The notes: generated by a model not told the origin, from the letters alone. 51,819 bases of DNA from an uncultured Faecalibacterium sp. (GCA_934501115.1 CAKSTO010000008.1:1-51819); one strand, 5' to 3'. Positions 32,992 through 41,399 are shown, numbered from the stretch's first letter. A program made the numbers and translations.

Positions 32992-34359
32992 ATGAGTATG
33001 TTTAATACCGGTGACATCCTCGAGACCATCGAGATGTTCACTCAGGACAATCTGGACGTGCGCACTGTCACCATGGGCATCAGCCTGCTGGACTGCATCG
33101 ACCCGGACCCGAAGAAGGCGTGCGAGAACATCTATCACAAGATCACCACCAAGGCCGCAAACCTTGTGCCCACGGTGGAGCATATCAGTGCCGAGTACGG
33201 TATTCCCATCATCAACAAACGCATCAGTGTCACACCCATCGCCATGCTGCTGGGTGCCTGCCCGGATGCCGACCCCGTGGACTTTGCAAAGACCTTGGAC
33301 GCCGCCGGCAAAAAGGTGGGCGTCAACTTTGTGGGCGGCTACAGCGCTCTGGTGCACAAGGGCTTCTCTGCCGGTGACCGCCGCCTGATCGAGTCCATTC
33401 CCCGTGCGCTGGCCGAGACCGACATCGTGTGCAGCTCGGTGAACATCGGTGCCACCAAGGCAGGCCTGAACATGGACGCCGTCAAGCTCATGGGCGAGGC
33501 CGTCAAGAAGGCATCCGAGCTGACGGCTGACCGTCAGTGCATCGGTGCCGCAAAGCTGGTGGTGTTCTGCAACGCACCGGAGGACAACCCCTTCATGGCC
33601 GGTGCATTCCACGGCCCCGGCGAGCCGGACTGTGAGATCCACGTGGGCGTTTCCGGCCCCGGCGCTGTGCGCGCCGCACTGGCCCGCCTGCCCAAGGATG
33701 CCCCCATCGATGAAGTAGCAGAGCTGGTCAAACGCACCGCCTTCAAGATCACCCGTGTGGGTCAGCTGGTGGCAAACCTTGCCTCCAAGGCTCTGGGCGT
33801 GCCCGCCGGCATCATCGACCTGTCGCTGGCACCGACCCCCGCCATTGGCGACAGCGTGGCCAACATTCTGGAGGAGATGGGCCTTGAGACCTGCGGCTGC
33901 TGCGGCACCACCGCCTGCCTGGCCCTGCTCAACGATGCCGTGAAGAAGGGCGGCGTGATGGCCTCCAACCACGTGGGCGGCCTGTCCGGTGCCTTCATCC
34001 CGGTCAGCGAGGACGCCGGCATGATCCACGCCGCCGAGATCGGCTGCCTGACCATTGAAAAGCTGGAAGCCATGACCGCCGTCTGCTCGGTGGGCATCGA
34101 TATGGTCATCATCCCGGGCGACACCACCCCGGCCGTCATCAGCGCCCTGATCGCCGACGAAGCCGCCATCGGCATGGTGAACAGCAAGACCACCGCCGTG
34201 CGTGTCATTCCCGCCATTGGCCGCAAGGCCGGCGAGGTGCTGGACTTTGGCGGTCTGCTGGGCTACGGTCCCATCATGGCCGTGAACCAGCACGACCCGT
34301 CCGTGTTCATCAACCGCGGCGGCCGGCTGCCTGCACCCATGCAGTCGTTGAAGAACTAA
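32992..34359 (+). CDS. DUF711 / UPF0210 family protein
   Basis: 455-aa member of the UPF0210 (DUF711, PFL-like) family, full length. Conserved stretches include DILETIEMFTQDNLDVRTVTMGISLLDC, SVTPIAMLLGACPDADPVDFAKTL, FVGGYSALVHKGFSAGDRRLIESIP, a cysteine-rich TCGCCGTTACLALLNDAVKKGG, and SVGIDMVIIPGDTTPAVISALIADE. The fold has been compared with pyruvate formate-lyase-like barrels, but no reaction is established and no glycyl-radical motif is evident. It forms a two-gene operon with the ACT protein, which probably regulates or partners it. Confidence 0.92.
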   Translation: MSMFNTGDILETIEMFTQDNLDVRTVTMGISLLDCIDPDPKKACENIYHKITTKAANLVPTVEHISAEYGIPIINKRISVTPIAMLLGACPDADPVDFAKTLDAAGKKVGVNFVGGYSALVHKGFSAGDRRLIESIPRALAETDIVCSSVNIGATKAGLNMDAVKLMGEAVKKASELTADRQCIGAAKLVVFCNAPEDNPFMAGAFHGPGEPDCEIHVGVSGPGAVRAALARLPKDAPIDEVAELVKRTAFKITRVGQLVANLASKALGVPAGIIDLSLAPTPAIGDSVANILEEMGLETCGCCGTTACLALLNDAVKKGGVMASNHVGGLSGAFIPVSEDAGMIHAAEIGCLTIEKLEAMTAVCSVGIDMVIIPGDTTPAVISALIADEAAIGMVNSKTTAVRVIPAIGRKAGEVLDFGGLLGYGPIMAVNQHDPSVFINRGGRLPAPMQSLKN

Positions 34360-34397
34360 AGGACTCTCTCAGGCATCCCTGAATAAATTTTTTCCAG

Positions 34398-34443
34398 CAG
34401 ACCCATCCTCTGGATAACATTTCCAGAAGAAGGGTCTGTTTTT
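34398..34443 (+). terminator. Terminator between the DUF711 gene and spoIIR
   Basis: CAGACCC / GGGTCTG outer stem with a CTCTGG/CCAGAAG inner stem, followed by TTTTT. The T run is immediately followed by the ATG at 34444 of spoIIR. Confidence 0.85.
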
Positions 34444-35073
34444 ATGTTATCCAGAATGCTTACACGCTCTCAGATGTCTCTGCTCTGCCTTGGCCTGTTT
34501 CTTACCCTTGCCCTCAGCGGCGCAGGACAGGCGCTGGCGTGGAGCCGCATTCAGCTGGACACCAGTGCGCTGGTGTGTGCCGACACCCTGCGGCTGCACA
34601 TCCGGGCAGACAGCGATTCCATCGCCAGCCAGAGTGCCAAGCTCCATGTGCGGGACGCTGTGCTCACCTACATGGACGCTGCCTGCCCCGCCAAAACCAA
34701 AGCCGAAGCCCTCCGCTGGGCGGGACGGCATCTGTTTGAGCTGCAGCTCACTGCCCGGCACGCACTGGCAAAGCTGAATATCCGCGTGCCTGTGCGGGTG
34801 CAGCTGGTGAACATGTACTTCGACACCCGGCGCTACAGCACCGGCACTCTGCCTGCCGGTCGGTACGACGCCGTACGCATCGACATCGGCTCAGGCGCAG
34901 GCCGCAACTGGTGGTGCGTGCTCTACCCGGGTCTGTGCCGTTCTGCCTGCGGGGGCTACGCGCGACCCGCCGAAAACGACCTCGTCTGCGGGAACTACAT
35001 TCTCCGGCTCCGACTGGTGGAGTGGGTGCAGCAGCGCACCGCCCGCCGGGAGGAGGTGGTGTTGGTGGGGTAA
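34444..35073 (+). CDS. spoIIR: Stage II sporulation protein R (SpoIIR) homologue
   Basis: 209 aa. A hydrophobic export signal (about residues 12-32) is followed by the SpoIIR domain: LRLHIRADSDSIASQSAKLHVRDAVLTYM and, after a middle helix, LPAGRYDAVRIDIGSGAGRNWWCVLYPGLC, the diagnostic NWWCVLFPxLC-type end. In spore formers, secreted SpoIIR from the forespore activates the SpoIIGA protease that matures sigma-E. The suspected host lineage is regarded as asporogenous, so it may be a relic or reused. No internal ribosome-binding site suits a later ATG; the start at 34444 directly follows a terminator T run, with GAAGG in the hairpin arm as the only Shine-Dalgarno. Confidence 0.9.
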   Translation: MLSRMLTRSQMSLLCLGLFLTLALSGAGQALAWSRIQLDTSALVCADTLRLHIRADSDSIASQSAKLHVRDAVLTYMDAACPAKTKAEALRWAGRHLFELQLTARHALAKLNIRVPVRVQLVNMYFDTRRYSTGTLPAGRYDAVRIDIGSGAGRNWWCVLYPGLCRSACGGYARPAENDLVCGNYILRLRLVEWVQQRTARREEVVLVG

Positions 35074-35125
35074 CGCCTGCTCCTTCCACCGCATAGCATG
35101 AGGCGAAAGGAGTGTGTTATCCTCT

Positions 35126-35596
35126 ATGGCGATCCCCGCTTATTATTCCCTCATTCAACGCGGCTCTGCCGGGCCGGACGTGGCTCTTGTGCAGACCTGG
35201 CTCAACGGTGTGCGCGACGCCTGCACCTGGTACGACACGCTGAAAGTCGACGGCAGATTCGGCATTTCCACCGAGAACGCCGTGAAGGAGTTTCAGCTGA
35301 AAAACAAGATGAACGTGGACGGCAAGGTGGGTGCGAACACATGGAACGTGCTCTACACCCGCTACACGGCCAAACACGGCCTGCATGTGCCCTACCCCGG
35401 CATTGCCCTGCGCAGCGGCTCGTCCGGCGGCACGGTGCGTCTGGTGCAGCAGAAGCTCAACTCTCTGGGCGAGCGGCTGACCGCCGACGGCAGATTCGGG
35501 GCTTCCACAGCTGCAGCGGTGCAGCGGTTCCAGCGCCGCAACGGCCTTACCGCCGACGGCGTAGTCGGCGAAGGAACATGGGAGAAGATGTTCTGA
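35126..35596 (+). CDS. Protein with two peptidoglycan-binding (PG_binding_1) domains
   Basis: 156 aa made of two tandem PG_binding_1 repeats: about residues 8-72 (SLIQRGSAGPDVALVQTWLN, DGRFGISTENAVKEFQ, DGKVGANTWNVLY) and 85-156 (LRSGSSGGTVRLVQQKLNSL, DGRFGASTAAAVQRFQRRNG, DGVVGEGTWEKMF). No catalytic domain and no signal peptide, which is unusual for a wall binder. Such domains are common in spore cortex lytic enzymes, and spoIIR lies 52 bp upstream. AAAGGAG is 14 nt before the ATG at 35126 and only 2 nt before a GTG at 35114; the exact start is uncertain. Confidence 0.88.
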   Translation: MAIPAYYSLIQRGSAGPDVALVQTWLNGVRDACTWYDTLKVDGRFGISTENAVKEFQLKNKMNVDGKVGANTWNVLYTRYTAKHGLHVPYPGIALRSGSSGGTVRLVQQKLNSLGERLTADGRFGASTAAAVQRFQRRNGLTADGVVGEGTWEKMF

Positions 35597-35677
35597 TCAT
35601 TTGCAGGTCGTAAAACGATCTGGAATGGCCGCCGCGTGCGCTTTGGTCATATTCAGCGGAATAAACTTTTATTATTT

Positions 35678-35718
35678 GTGGATCGGAAACAACGGCGGTT
35701 GTTTCCGATCCACTTTTT
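35678..35718 (+). terminator. Strong intrinsic terminator behind the PG-binding gene
   Basis: A perfect 16-bp stem GTGGATCGGAAACAAC / GTTGTTTCCGATCCAC, GGCG loop, then TTTTT. Upstream there is an A/T-rich stretch, so it may also work on the other strand. Confidence 0.92.
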
Positions 35719-35776
35719 CACGATTAGGGCCGTAACCGTTAGCAGCATTTTCAAGAGCGGCTTCTGCGCCTTACCT

Positions 35777-35818
35777 CGTCTGCAGGATTTTTCGTCCTGC
35801 AGACGCTTTTGTTTTCCT
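35777..35818 (+). terminator. Second terminator ahead of sbcD
   Basis: Stem CGTCTGCAGGA / TCCTGCAGACG (35777-35787 with 35795-35805), then CTTTTGTTTT. It isolates sbcDC from upstream transcription. The two terminators and the sbcD promoter account for the 280-bp gap after the PG-binding gene. Confidence 0.85.
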
Positions 35819-35846
35819 TGCCCCCACCCCCGCCCTGCTGTATAAT
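35818..35846 (+). promoter_or_regulatory. Promoter of sbcDC
   Basis: -35 TTGCCC (35818-35823), 17-nt C-rich spacer, consensus -10 TATAAT (35841-35846), about 30 nt before the start codon. Confidence 0.75.
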
Positions 35847-35876
35847 AAAGAAAACTCTGAAAAGGCGGTGTTCCTT

Positions 35877-37019
35877 TTGCGTTTTCTGCATCTGTCCGAC
35901 CTGCACCTCGGCAAGCGGGTGTGCGAGTTTTCCATGCTGGACGACCAGCGATACATTCTGGAACAGATTCTTTCCCTTCTGGATGAGACGCCCGTGGACG
36001 GCGTATTTCTGGCAGGTGATCTCTACGACAAGCCTGTTCCCCCTGCTGAGGCCGTACGCCTGCTGGACTGGTTCCTCACCCAACTGGCTGAGCGGCAGCT
36101 GCCGGTGTTCGCTATCAGCGGCAATCACGACTCTGCCGACCGCATCGCCTTCGGCTCGACTCTGCTACAGAGCAGCCGGGTGTATGTCAGCCCGGTGTTC
36201 TCCGGTGCGCCGGTGCCCATCTCCCTCACGGACGAATACGGCACACTGGACGTGTACCTTCTGCCCTTCCTCAAGCCCGCCATGGTGCGGCACATCTGGC
36301 CGGACGAGTCCATTGAAAGCTACAACGATGCCCTTGCCTGCGTACTGCGCCGCTGCCCGCCAGACCCGGCTCACCGCAGCGTACTGCTGGCACATCAGTT
36401 CGTGGCCGGGGCGGCCTGCTGCGAGAGCGAGGAGGTCTCGGTGGGCGGTGTGGACAGCGTAGACGCCAGCCTGTTCAATGCCTTTGACTATGTGGCCCTC
36501 GGCCATCTGCACAGCCCCCAGAAGGTGGGCCGCGACACCGTGCGCTATTGCGGCACCCCGCTGAAGTATTCTTTTTCGGAAGCAGCGCAGCACAAAAGCG
36601 CCACATTCGTGGAGCTTGGGGCGAAGGGCAAGGTGACCATCACCACCGCCCCGCTGACTCCGAAGCACGACCTGCGGGAGCTGCGCGGCAGCTACATGGA
36701 GCTGACCGACCGCCGCCGTTACGAGGGAACAGCTGTGGACGACTACCTGCACATCACCCTCACCGACGAGCAGGATGTGCCGGATGCGCTGGCGCGCCTC
36801 CGGGTGGTCTACCCGAACCTGATGCGGCTGGACTACGACAACCGCCGCACCCGCGGAGATCAGGAGGTCGCTGCTCCGGAGCGGGTGGAAAGCATCACGC
36901 CGCTGGAACATTTTGCGGCGTTCTACCAGATGCAGAACAATCAGCCGCTGACCGACGCGCAGGCGGCATTCTGTCAGCAGCTCATTGAGGAGATCTGGAA
37001 GGAGGGTGAGGACGCATGA
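35877..37019 (+). CDS. sbcD: DNA double-strand break nuclease subunit SbcD
   Basis: 380-aa Mre11-family nuclease. Metallophosphoesterase motifs in order: LHLSDLHLGKRV, FLAGDLYDKPVPP, AISGNHDSADRIAFG, LLAHQFVAG and YVALGHLHSPQKV, then the capping domain. SbcDC cleaves hairpins and protein-capped DNA ends. I start at the TTG at 35877, which gives the family N terminus MRFLHLSDLHLG with AAAAGG about 11 nt upstream; a GTG at 35868 is too close to that site. It overlaps sbcC by 4 bp. Confidence 0.95.
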   Translation: MRFLHLSDLHLGKRVCEFSMLDDQRYILEQILSLLDETPVDGVFLAGDLYDKPVPPAEAVRLLDWFLTQLAERQLPVFAISGNHDSADRIAFGSTLLQSSRVYVSPVFSGAPVPISLTDEYGTLDVYLLPFLKPAMVRHIWPDESIESYNDALACVLRRCPPDPAHRSVLLAHQFVAGAACCESEEVSVGGVDSVDASLFNAFDYVALGHLHSPQKVGRDTVRYCGTPLKYSFSEAAQHKSATFVELGAKGKVTITTAPLTPKHDLRELRGSYMELTDRRRYEGTAVDDYLHITLTDEQDVPDALARLRVVYPNLMRLDYDNRRTRGDQEVAAPERVESITPLEHFAAFYQMQNNQPLTDAQAAFCQQLIEEIWKEGEDA

Positions 37020-39820
37020 GACCCCTGAAACTGACGCTTTCGGCCTTTGGCCCCTATGCGGATGAGACCGTGCTGGAACTGGAAAAGCTGGGCAGGGGCG
37101 GCCTGTATCTCGTCACCGGTGACACCGGTGCGGGCAAGACCACCCTGTTCGATGCCATTACCTACGCCCTGTACGACCATTCCAGCGGCGGTGTGCGCGA
37201 GGGTGCCATGCTGCGCTGCAAATATGCCGACCCCAAGACCCCCACCTTTGTGGAGCTGGAATTTGAGGTGAACGGCCAGCGCTATACCGTGCGCCGCAAC
37301 CCGGAATACACTCGTCCCAAGGTGCGCGGCGAGGGCTTCACCACCGAAAAAGCAGATGCCGTTCTCACCTATGCTGACGGCCGGCCGCCGGTGACCAAAG
37401 CAAAGGACGTGACAGCCGCCGTCATGGAGATCATCGGGCTGGATTACAGCCAGTTCTGCCAGATCGCAATGATCGCACAGGGACAGTTCACCAAGCTGCT
37501 CAACGCTTCCACCGAGGAGCGCAGCCGCATCTTCCGCAAGCTGTTCCGCACCCAGCGTTACGCCCGGCTTCAGGAGCGCCTGCAGCTGGAAAGCTCTGCC
37601 CTTACCCAGCAGCGCACCGCCCAGAACGCAAAGCTCGACAGCCTGCTCTCCGGCATCCAGTACGCTCCCGACGACCCGGCGGCCGAAGCTCTCGCCGCGT
37701 TGAACGCCCAGACTGAGCCGGAAACTGCGCTCGCTCTGCTGGAAGCGCTTCTTGCACGACAGGGGGCCGCGCAGCAGACCGCTTCGTCTGCTCTGAAGGA
37801 CACCGAGGCCAAACTGGACGCCGTGCAGCAGCAGCTGGGTGCGGCGCAGCAGGCAGAGCAGCTGACCCGTCAGCTGGCTGCCCGGCAGGCTGAGCTTTCC
37901 GCCGCTCTGCCCGCGCTGGAAGCCGCCCGCGCCGAGAGCGCCCGTCACACAGAGGATGCCGCCCGGCTGGACGAGCTGGCCGGTCAGATCACTCAAGCAC
38001 AGACAGCGCTTGCCGCCTATGACGAGCTGGACAGCCTCTGCCGGGAGCACGCGCAGGCCGTTGCTGCAGCGCAGCTTGCCCGGGCGCAGGCTGCAAAACG
38101 GCGCACCCAGCTGGCCGCACTGGACGCCGAACTGACGGCTGCTGAAAAGGAGCTGACGGTTCTGGCCGACGCCCCCACCCGGCAGCTGACGCTGGAAACA
38201 CAGGAAAAAGAGCTGGCTCAACGCAGCGCTGCGCTTTCTGCCCTGAACCGGAGGCTTTCGGCCTGCCAGCAGCAGGCACAAAAAGCCCGCGCAGCACAGG
38301 ATGCCTATCGCGCTGCCGCTGAAGCGAAAGAGCAGGCACACGCCCGCCGGGATGCACTGGACAAGGCATTTCTGGACGCACAGGCCGGGCTGCTTGCTCA
38401 GGCACTGACCGAGGGGAGCCCCTGCCCGGTATGCGGCAGCACGCACCACCCGGCAAGAGCGGTGCTCCCCCGCACTGCCCCCACGCAGGCGCAGGTAAAC
38501 GCCGCCAAGCAGGACGCATCCAGAGCCGACACGCAGGCGCAGGCCGCCAGCGCCGCCGCCCAAAGCGCCCTTGCCGCCGCGGACGAAGCCCGCCGCTCTC
38601 TGCGCCGGGATGCGGAGGAGCTGCTGCCGGAGCGTTTTTCCGCTCCGGATGGGTCGGTACAGCTGACCTTTGCCTTCCTGCACACCGTGCTTGCAGAGGA
38701 ATCCGATGCCCTGCACACGGCACAGACCCAGTGCGCCGCCGCCCTGCGGCAGGCCAGATTCGATGCCGCCCGCCGCACTGCACTGGAGGCCGACCGGCAG
38801 ACCAAGACCCGCCAGCGCCCGGCACTGGCGCAAGCCGCTTCCGACGCCGACAGCACCGCTGCCGCACAGGAAGCCCGGGCAGACGCTCTGGAAGCGCAGC
38901 TCACCGCGCAGCGCTCTGGCCTGCCCTATCCCCAGCGGGCTGAGGCACAGGCCGCACTGGATGCATTGACAGCCCGGCGCAGCGCCCTGCGCACCGGCAT
39001 GGAGCAGGCAGAACGTGCTCTGAAGCAGGCCGAGCAGACCCACGCCGCCGCCAAAGCTGCTGTGGACGCCCTGCAGGCGCAGCAGGCTGCCGCCGAAAAA
39101 ACCGCACCCGCTCAGCCGCTGGAAACGCTGCGCTCCGAGCAGACCCGCCTGACCGCCCTGCGGGAAGTCCTGCGCGGACAGGAACAGCAGCTTGCCGCCC
39201 AGCTGCTGCCAAACCGCAGAACGCTGGAGCAATACCGCTGTGCTGCCAGCGCCCGCACCGGGCTGGAACAGCGCTGGCAATGGGTCAGTGCTCTTGCAGC
39301 CACGGCGGGCGGCACCCTGACCAGCAAACAGAAGATCAAACTGGAAGCCTACATCCAGATGAACTACCTTGACCGTATCCTGCGCCACGCCAACACCCGG
39401 CTGATGCAGATGACCGCCGGGCAGTACGAGCTGGAACGTATCGGCGCTGAAAACCAGCGCAGCCAGTCCGGTCTTGACCTCGGCGTCATCGACCACTACA
39501 ACGGCACCCGCCGCAGTGTCAAGACTCTTTCCGGCGGCGAGAGCTTCAAGGCGTCGCTGGCGCTGGCGCTGGGGCTTTCGGATGAAGTCCAGAGCGCCGC
39601 AGGCGGCATCCGGCTGGACACCCTCTTCCTCGACGAGGGCTTCGGCAGTCTGGACGACGAGTCGCTGGAACAGGCCATGCGGGTTCTGGCAGGCCTCACC
39701 GAGGGCGACCGTCTGGTAGGCATCATCTCCCACGTAGGGGCTTTGAAAGACCGCATTGACCGGCAGGTGGTCGTGCACAAAGCCCGCACCGGCGGCTCTA
39801 CCGTAGAATTGATCGTGTGA
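37016..39820 (+). CDS. sbcC: DNA repair ATPase subunit SbcC
   Basis: 934-aa Rad50-like ATPase. Walker A TGDTGAGKTTLFDAI near residues 36-46, Q-loop FCQIAMIAQGQFTKLL, long Ala/Gln-rich coiled coils on both sides of the zinc hook CPVC (near residue 469, GSPCPVCGSTHHPARA), then signature LSGGESFKASLALALGLS and Walker B DTLFLDEGFGSLDDESL at the C terminus. It pairs with SbcD to open hairpin ends. The coiled coils are extremely rich in Ala and Gln, so the opposite strand stays open over long distances without being coding. Confidence 0.97.
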   Translation: MRPLKLTLSAFGPYADETVLELEKLGRGGLYLVTGDTGAGKTTLFDAITYALYDHSSGGVREGAMLRCKYADPKTPTFVELEFEVNGQRYTVRRNPEYTRPKVRGEGFTTEKADAVLTYADGRPPVTKAKDVTAAVMEIIGLDYSQFCQIAMIAQGQFTKLLNASTEERSRIFRKLFRTQRYARLQERLQLESSALTQQRTAQNAKLDSLLSGIQYAPDDPAAEALAALNAQTEPETALALLEALLARQGAAQQTASSALKDTEAKLDAVQQQLGAAQQAEQLTRQLAARQAELSAALPALEAARAESARHTEDAARLDELAGQITQAQTALAAYDELDSLCREHAQAVAAAQLARAQAAKRRTQLAALDAELTAAEKELTVLADAPTRQLTLETQEKELAQRSAALSALNRRLSACQQQAQKARAAQDAYRAAAEAKEQAHARRDALDKAFLDAQAGLLAQALTEGSPCPVCGSTHHPARAVLPRTAPTQAQVNAAKQDASRADTQAQAASAAAQSALAAADEARRSLRRDAEELLPERFSAPDGSVQLTFAFLHTVLAEESDALHTAQTQCAAALRQARFDAARRTALEADRQTKTRQRPALAQAASDADSTAAAQEARADALEAQLTAQRSGLPYPQRAEAQAALDALTARRSALRTGMEQAERALKQAEQTHAAAKAAVDALQAQQAAAEKTAPAQPLETLRSEQTRLTALREVLRGQEQQLAAQLLPNRRTLEQYRCAASARTGLEQRWQWVSALAATAGGTLTSKQKIKLEAYIQMNYLDRILRHANTRLMQMTAGQYELERIGAENQRSQSGLDLGVIDHYNGTRRSVKTLSGGESFKASLALALGLSDEVQSAAGGIRLDTLFLDEGFGSLDDESLEQAMRVLAGLTEGDRLVGIISHVGALKDRIDRQVVVHKARTGGSTVELIV

Positions 39821-39882
39821 AACACCGCCTCTTTATAAGTTGCGTCTTTCCGGGGTATCCTATGGGCGGAGGTGATTTTTCA

Positions 39883-40308
39883 ATGAACTCTCTCACGCCC
39901 TTCATCCGCCACGAACTGGATGATGCGCCCGGGGCTTCTTCCGCACCGGAAAACAGCTGCTCCCGCTGCAGCCCGCCGCTGGGCAAAGAGCCGGACAAAC
40001 CCGAGATCCTGCCGCCCGGCGACCCCACCGCCCCCGGCACACAGGTGCCTCCGGGTCAGACGCCCCACCCCGATACCGGCAGCGAGCCGCGCGGCGTGCC
40101 CATGACCGACGGCACTCCCGCCGCCTGCCGCCAGAAAAATGCCCGGGCGTTTCTGTCCGGAGATGTGCAGACCAGCGTCATGGCTCATTACGCCCCTGGG
40201 CTGTTCAGCACCGGTCAGCGCACCCACTCTGCGCATCCCGCCCCGGAGGAAGACACCGAAGCCGTGCTCGACCTTGTGGACTGGCGGGAAGAATCCCCTT
40301 ACGGCTGA
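39883..40308 (+). CDS. Hypothetical proline-rich protein
   Basis: 141 aa, unrecognised. N terminus NSLTPFIRHELDDAPGASSA, a CSRC pair, a disordered Pro/Gly/Thr-rich middle (KPEILPPGDPTAPG, GQTPHPDTG) and an acidic C terminus (APEEDTEAVLDLVDWREESP). No signal peptide or membrane helix. The ATG at 39883 has GGAGG 10 nt upstream, which supports translation; in-frame ATGs at 39817 and 39862 lack one. It lies 62 bp behind sbcC and could be in that operon. It may be a lineage-specific spore or surface protein; I have no evidence for a function. Confidence 0.6.
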   Translation: MNSLTPFIRHELDDAPGASSAPENSCSRCSPPLGKEPDKPEILPPGDPTAPGTQVPPGQTPHPDTGSEPRGVPMTDGTPAACRQKNARAFLSGDVQTSVMAHYAPGLFSTGQRTHSAHPAPEEDTEAVLDLVDWREESPYG

Positions 40309-40320
40309 GCCGGAACGCCG

Positions 40321-40352
40321 GGCAGTGGTGCCCTGTTTCGGCCGCCACTGCC
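40321..40352 (+). terminator. Possible weak terminator
   Basis: GGCAGTGG / CCACTGCC hairpin 12 bp behind the proline-rich gene, with a TTTTT run only after another 14 nt. Not a standard layout. Confidence 0.35.
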
Positions 40353-40393
40353 GCCGCTGCTGAAAATTTTTCAAATTATTTTTGCTCAACCGG

Positions 40394-40422
40394 TTGAAAT
40401 CTTCGTCCGCTTCCCTTATTAT
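40394..40422 (+). promoter_or_regulatory. Promoter of the YdbC-HD operon
   Basis: -35 TTGAAA (40394-40399), 17-nt spacer, -10 TATTAT (40417-40422), 35 nt before the YdbC-like gene. Confidence 0.7.
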
Positions 40423-40456
40423 GGTAGCAAACAAAGATAAAGGCAGGTTTTGCATT

Positions 40457-40678
40457 ATGGCAGAGATCAAATATGAAGTTGTCCAGCGCATCGCAGTACT
40501 TTCGGAGCGTCCCCGCGGCTGGGAGCGTCAGCTGAATCTCATCAGCTGGAACGACGGCGAGCCTAAGTACGACATCCGCGACTGGTCGCCGGACGGCACC
40601 CGCATGGGCAAGGGCATCTCCCTGAGCCATGACGAAATGGCCATCCTCAAGGGCATTCTGGACGACATGGAGCTGTGA
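40457..40678 (+). CDS. YdbC-like protein (PC4-type single-stranded DNA binder)
   Basis: 73 aa matching the bacterial PC4/YdbC family: IKYEVVQRIAVLSERPRGWER, NLISWNDGEPKYDIRDWSPDG, MGKGISLSHDEMAILKGIL. The structure known for Lactococcus YdbC binds single-stranded DNA as a dimer. The ATG at 40457 has only a poor Shine-Dalgarno. It ends 3 bp before the start of the HD-domain gene and is probably translated with it. Confidence 0.85.
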   Translation: MAEIKYEVVQRIAVLSERPRGWERQLNLISWNDGEPKYDIRDWSPDGTRMGKGISLSHDEMAILKGILDDMEL

Positions 40679-40680
40679 GC

Positions 40681-41262
40681 ATGGGCGGCCGCGAAGAGTT
40701 TTTACAGATCTGGCAGCAATATGTTTCCCGCCCCGGCAGCGAAAAGCTGCTGGATTGGCTGGAGCACAAAACGGATTTCTTCACCGCACCGGCATCTACC
40801 CGGTTCCACGGTGCCTGCGAGGGCGGGCTGTGTATGCACAGCCTGAACGTCTATCACGCCCTGCACGACACCTTTTTTGCCGAGGGTGACAGTGAGGAGT
40901 CCTTTGCCATCTGCGCACTGCTGCACGACCTGTGCAAGGCAAACTATTATAAGGCCGGCACCCGCAACGTAAAAAACGAAGTGACCGGCCAGTGGGAAAA
41001 AGTGCCCAGCTACAGCGTAGAAGATTTGTTCCCCTACGGCCACGGCGAGAAAAGCGTCTTTCTCATTGAGCGGTTCATGAAGCTGAAGGTTGAGGAAGCC
41101 GTTGCCATCCGCTGGCACATGGGCGGCTTTGACGATGCAGCCCGAGGCGGCTGCTTTGCCATCTCGGAGGCCTACGACAAATATCCGCTTGCCGTAAAGC
41201 TGCATATCGCCGATCTGGAAGCCACTTATCTCATGGAACACCGCACCAGCAGCGTGCGCTGA
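40681..41262 (+). CDS. HD-domain hydrolase
   Basis: 193 aa. HD motif residues: H in CMHSLNVYHALHD, HD in CALLHDLCKANYY, H in IRWHMGGFDD and D in HIADLEATYL. This resembles HD proteins that act on nucleotides, but the substrate is unknown. ATG at 40681 with GGAG 8 nt upstream (inside the YdbC gene); a GTG at 40675 overlapping the YdbC stop is the alternative. Two terminators follow. Confidence 0.85.
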   Translation: MGGREEFLQIWQQYVSRPGSEKLLDWLEHKTDFFTAPASTRFHGACEGGLCMHSLNVYHALHDTFFAEGDSEESFAICALLHDLCKANYYKAGTRNVKNEVTGQWEKVPSYSVEDLFPYGHGEKSVFLIERFMKLKVEEAVAIRWHMGGFDDAARGGCFAISEAYDKYPLAVKLHIADLEATYLMEHRTSSVR

Positions 41263-41270
41263 AAAACCGG

Positions 41271-41313
41271 AAGCCCCCGGGCGGATCCAAAAGATCCACC
41301 CGGGGGCTTGTTT
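41271..41313 (+). terminator. Terminator behind the HD-domain gene
   Basis: AAGCCCCCGGG / CCCGGGGGCTT stem with an inner GGATC/GATCC and an AAAA-containing loop, followed by GTTTCT. Nine bp after the stop codon. Confidence 0.75.
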
Positions 41314-41322
41314 CTGCACAAA

Positions 41323-41379
41323 AAGCCGCTGCAAAGGCTCAGCACCTTTTGCAGCGGCTTATTCTGTTTTTTTTTTTTT
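41323..41379. terminator. Bidirectional terminator with a 13-T tract
   Basis: AAGCCGCTGCAAA / TTTTGCAGCGGCTT stem (one A bulge) and, after ATTCTG, 13 T residues. The reverse strand has TTTTT after the stem, so it also serves the coiled-coil gene arriving from the right. Confidence 0.85.
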
Positions 41380-41399
41380 GAGTCGCTCCTGTTTCCCGG

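Noticed and set aside
32611..34293. 560-codon open frame opposite the DUF711 gene
   Set aside because: Same codon-bias effect; the plus strand shows the conserved UPF0210 sequence.
35098..35613. 171-codon frame overlapping the PG-binding gene
   Set aside because: It is frame-shifted relative to the two clear PG_binding_1 domains and gives a basic, low-complexity product.
36974..39778. 934-codon open frame opposite sbcC
   Set aside because: Antisense shadow of an Ala/Gln-rich coiled-coil gene; composition is Cys/Gly/Leu-rich with no domain.
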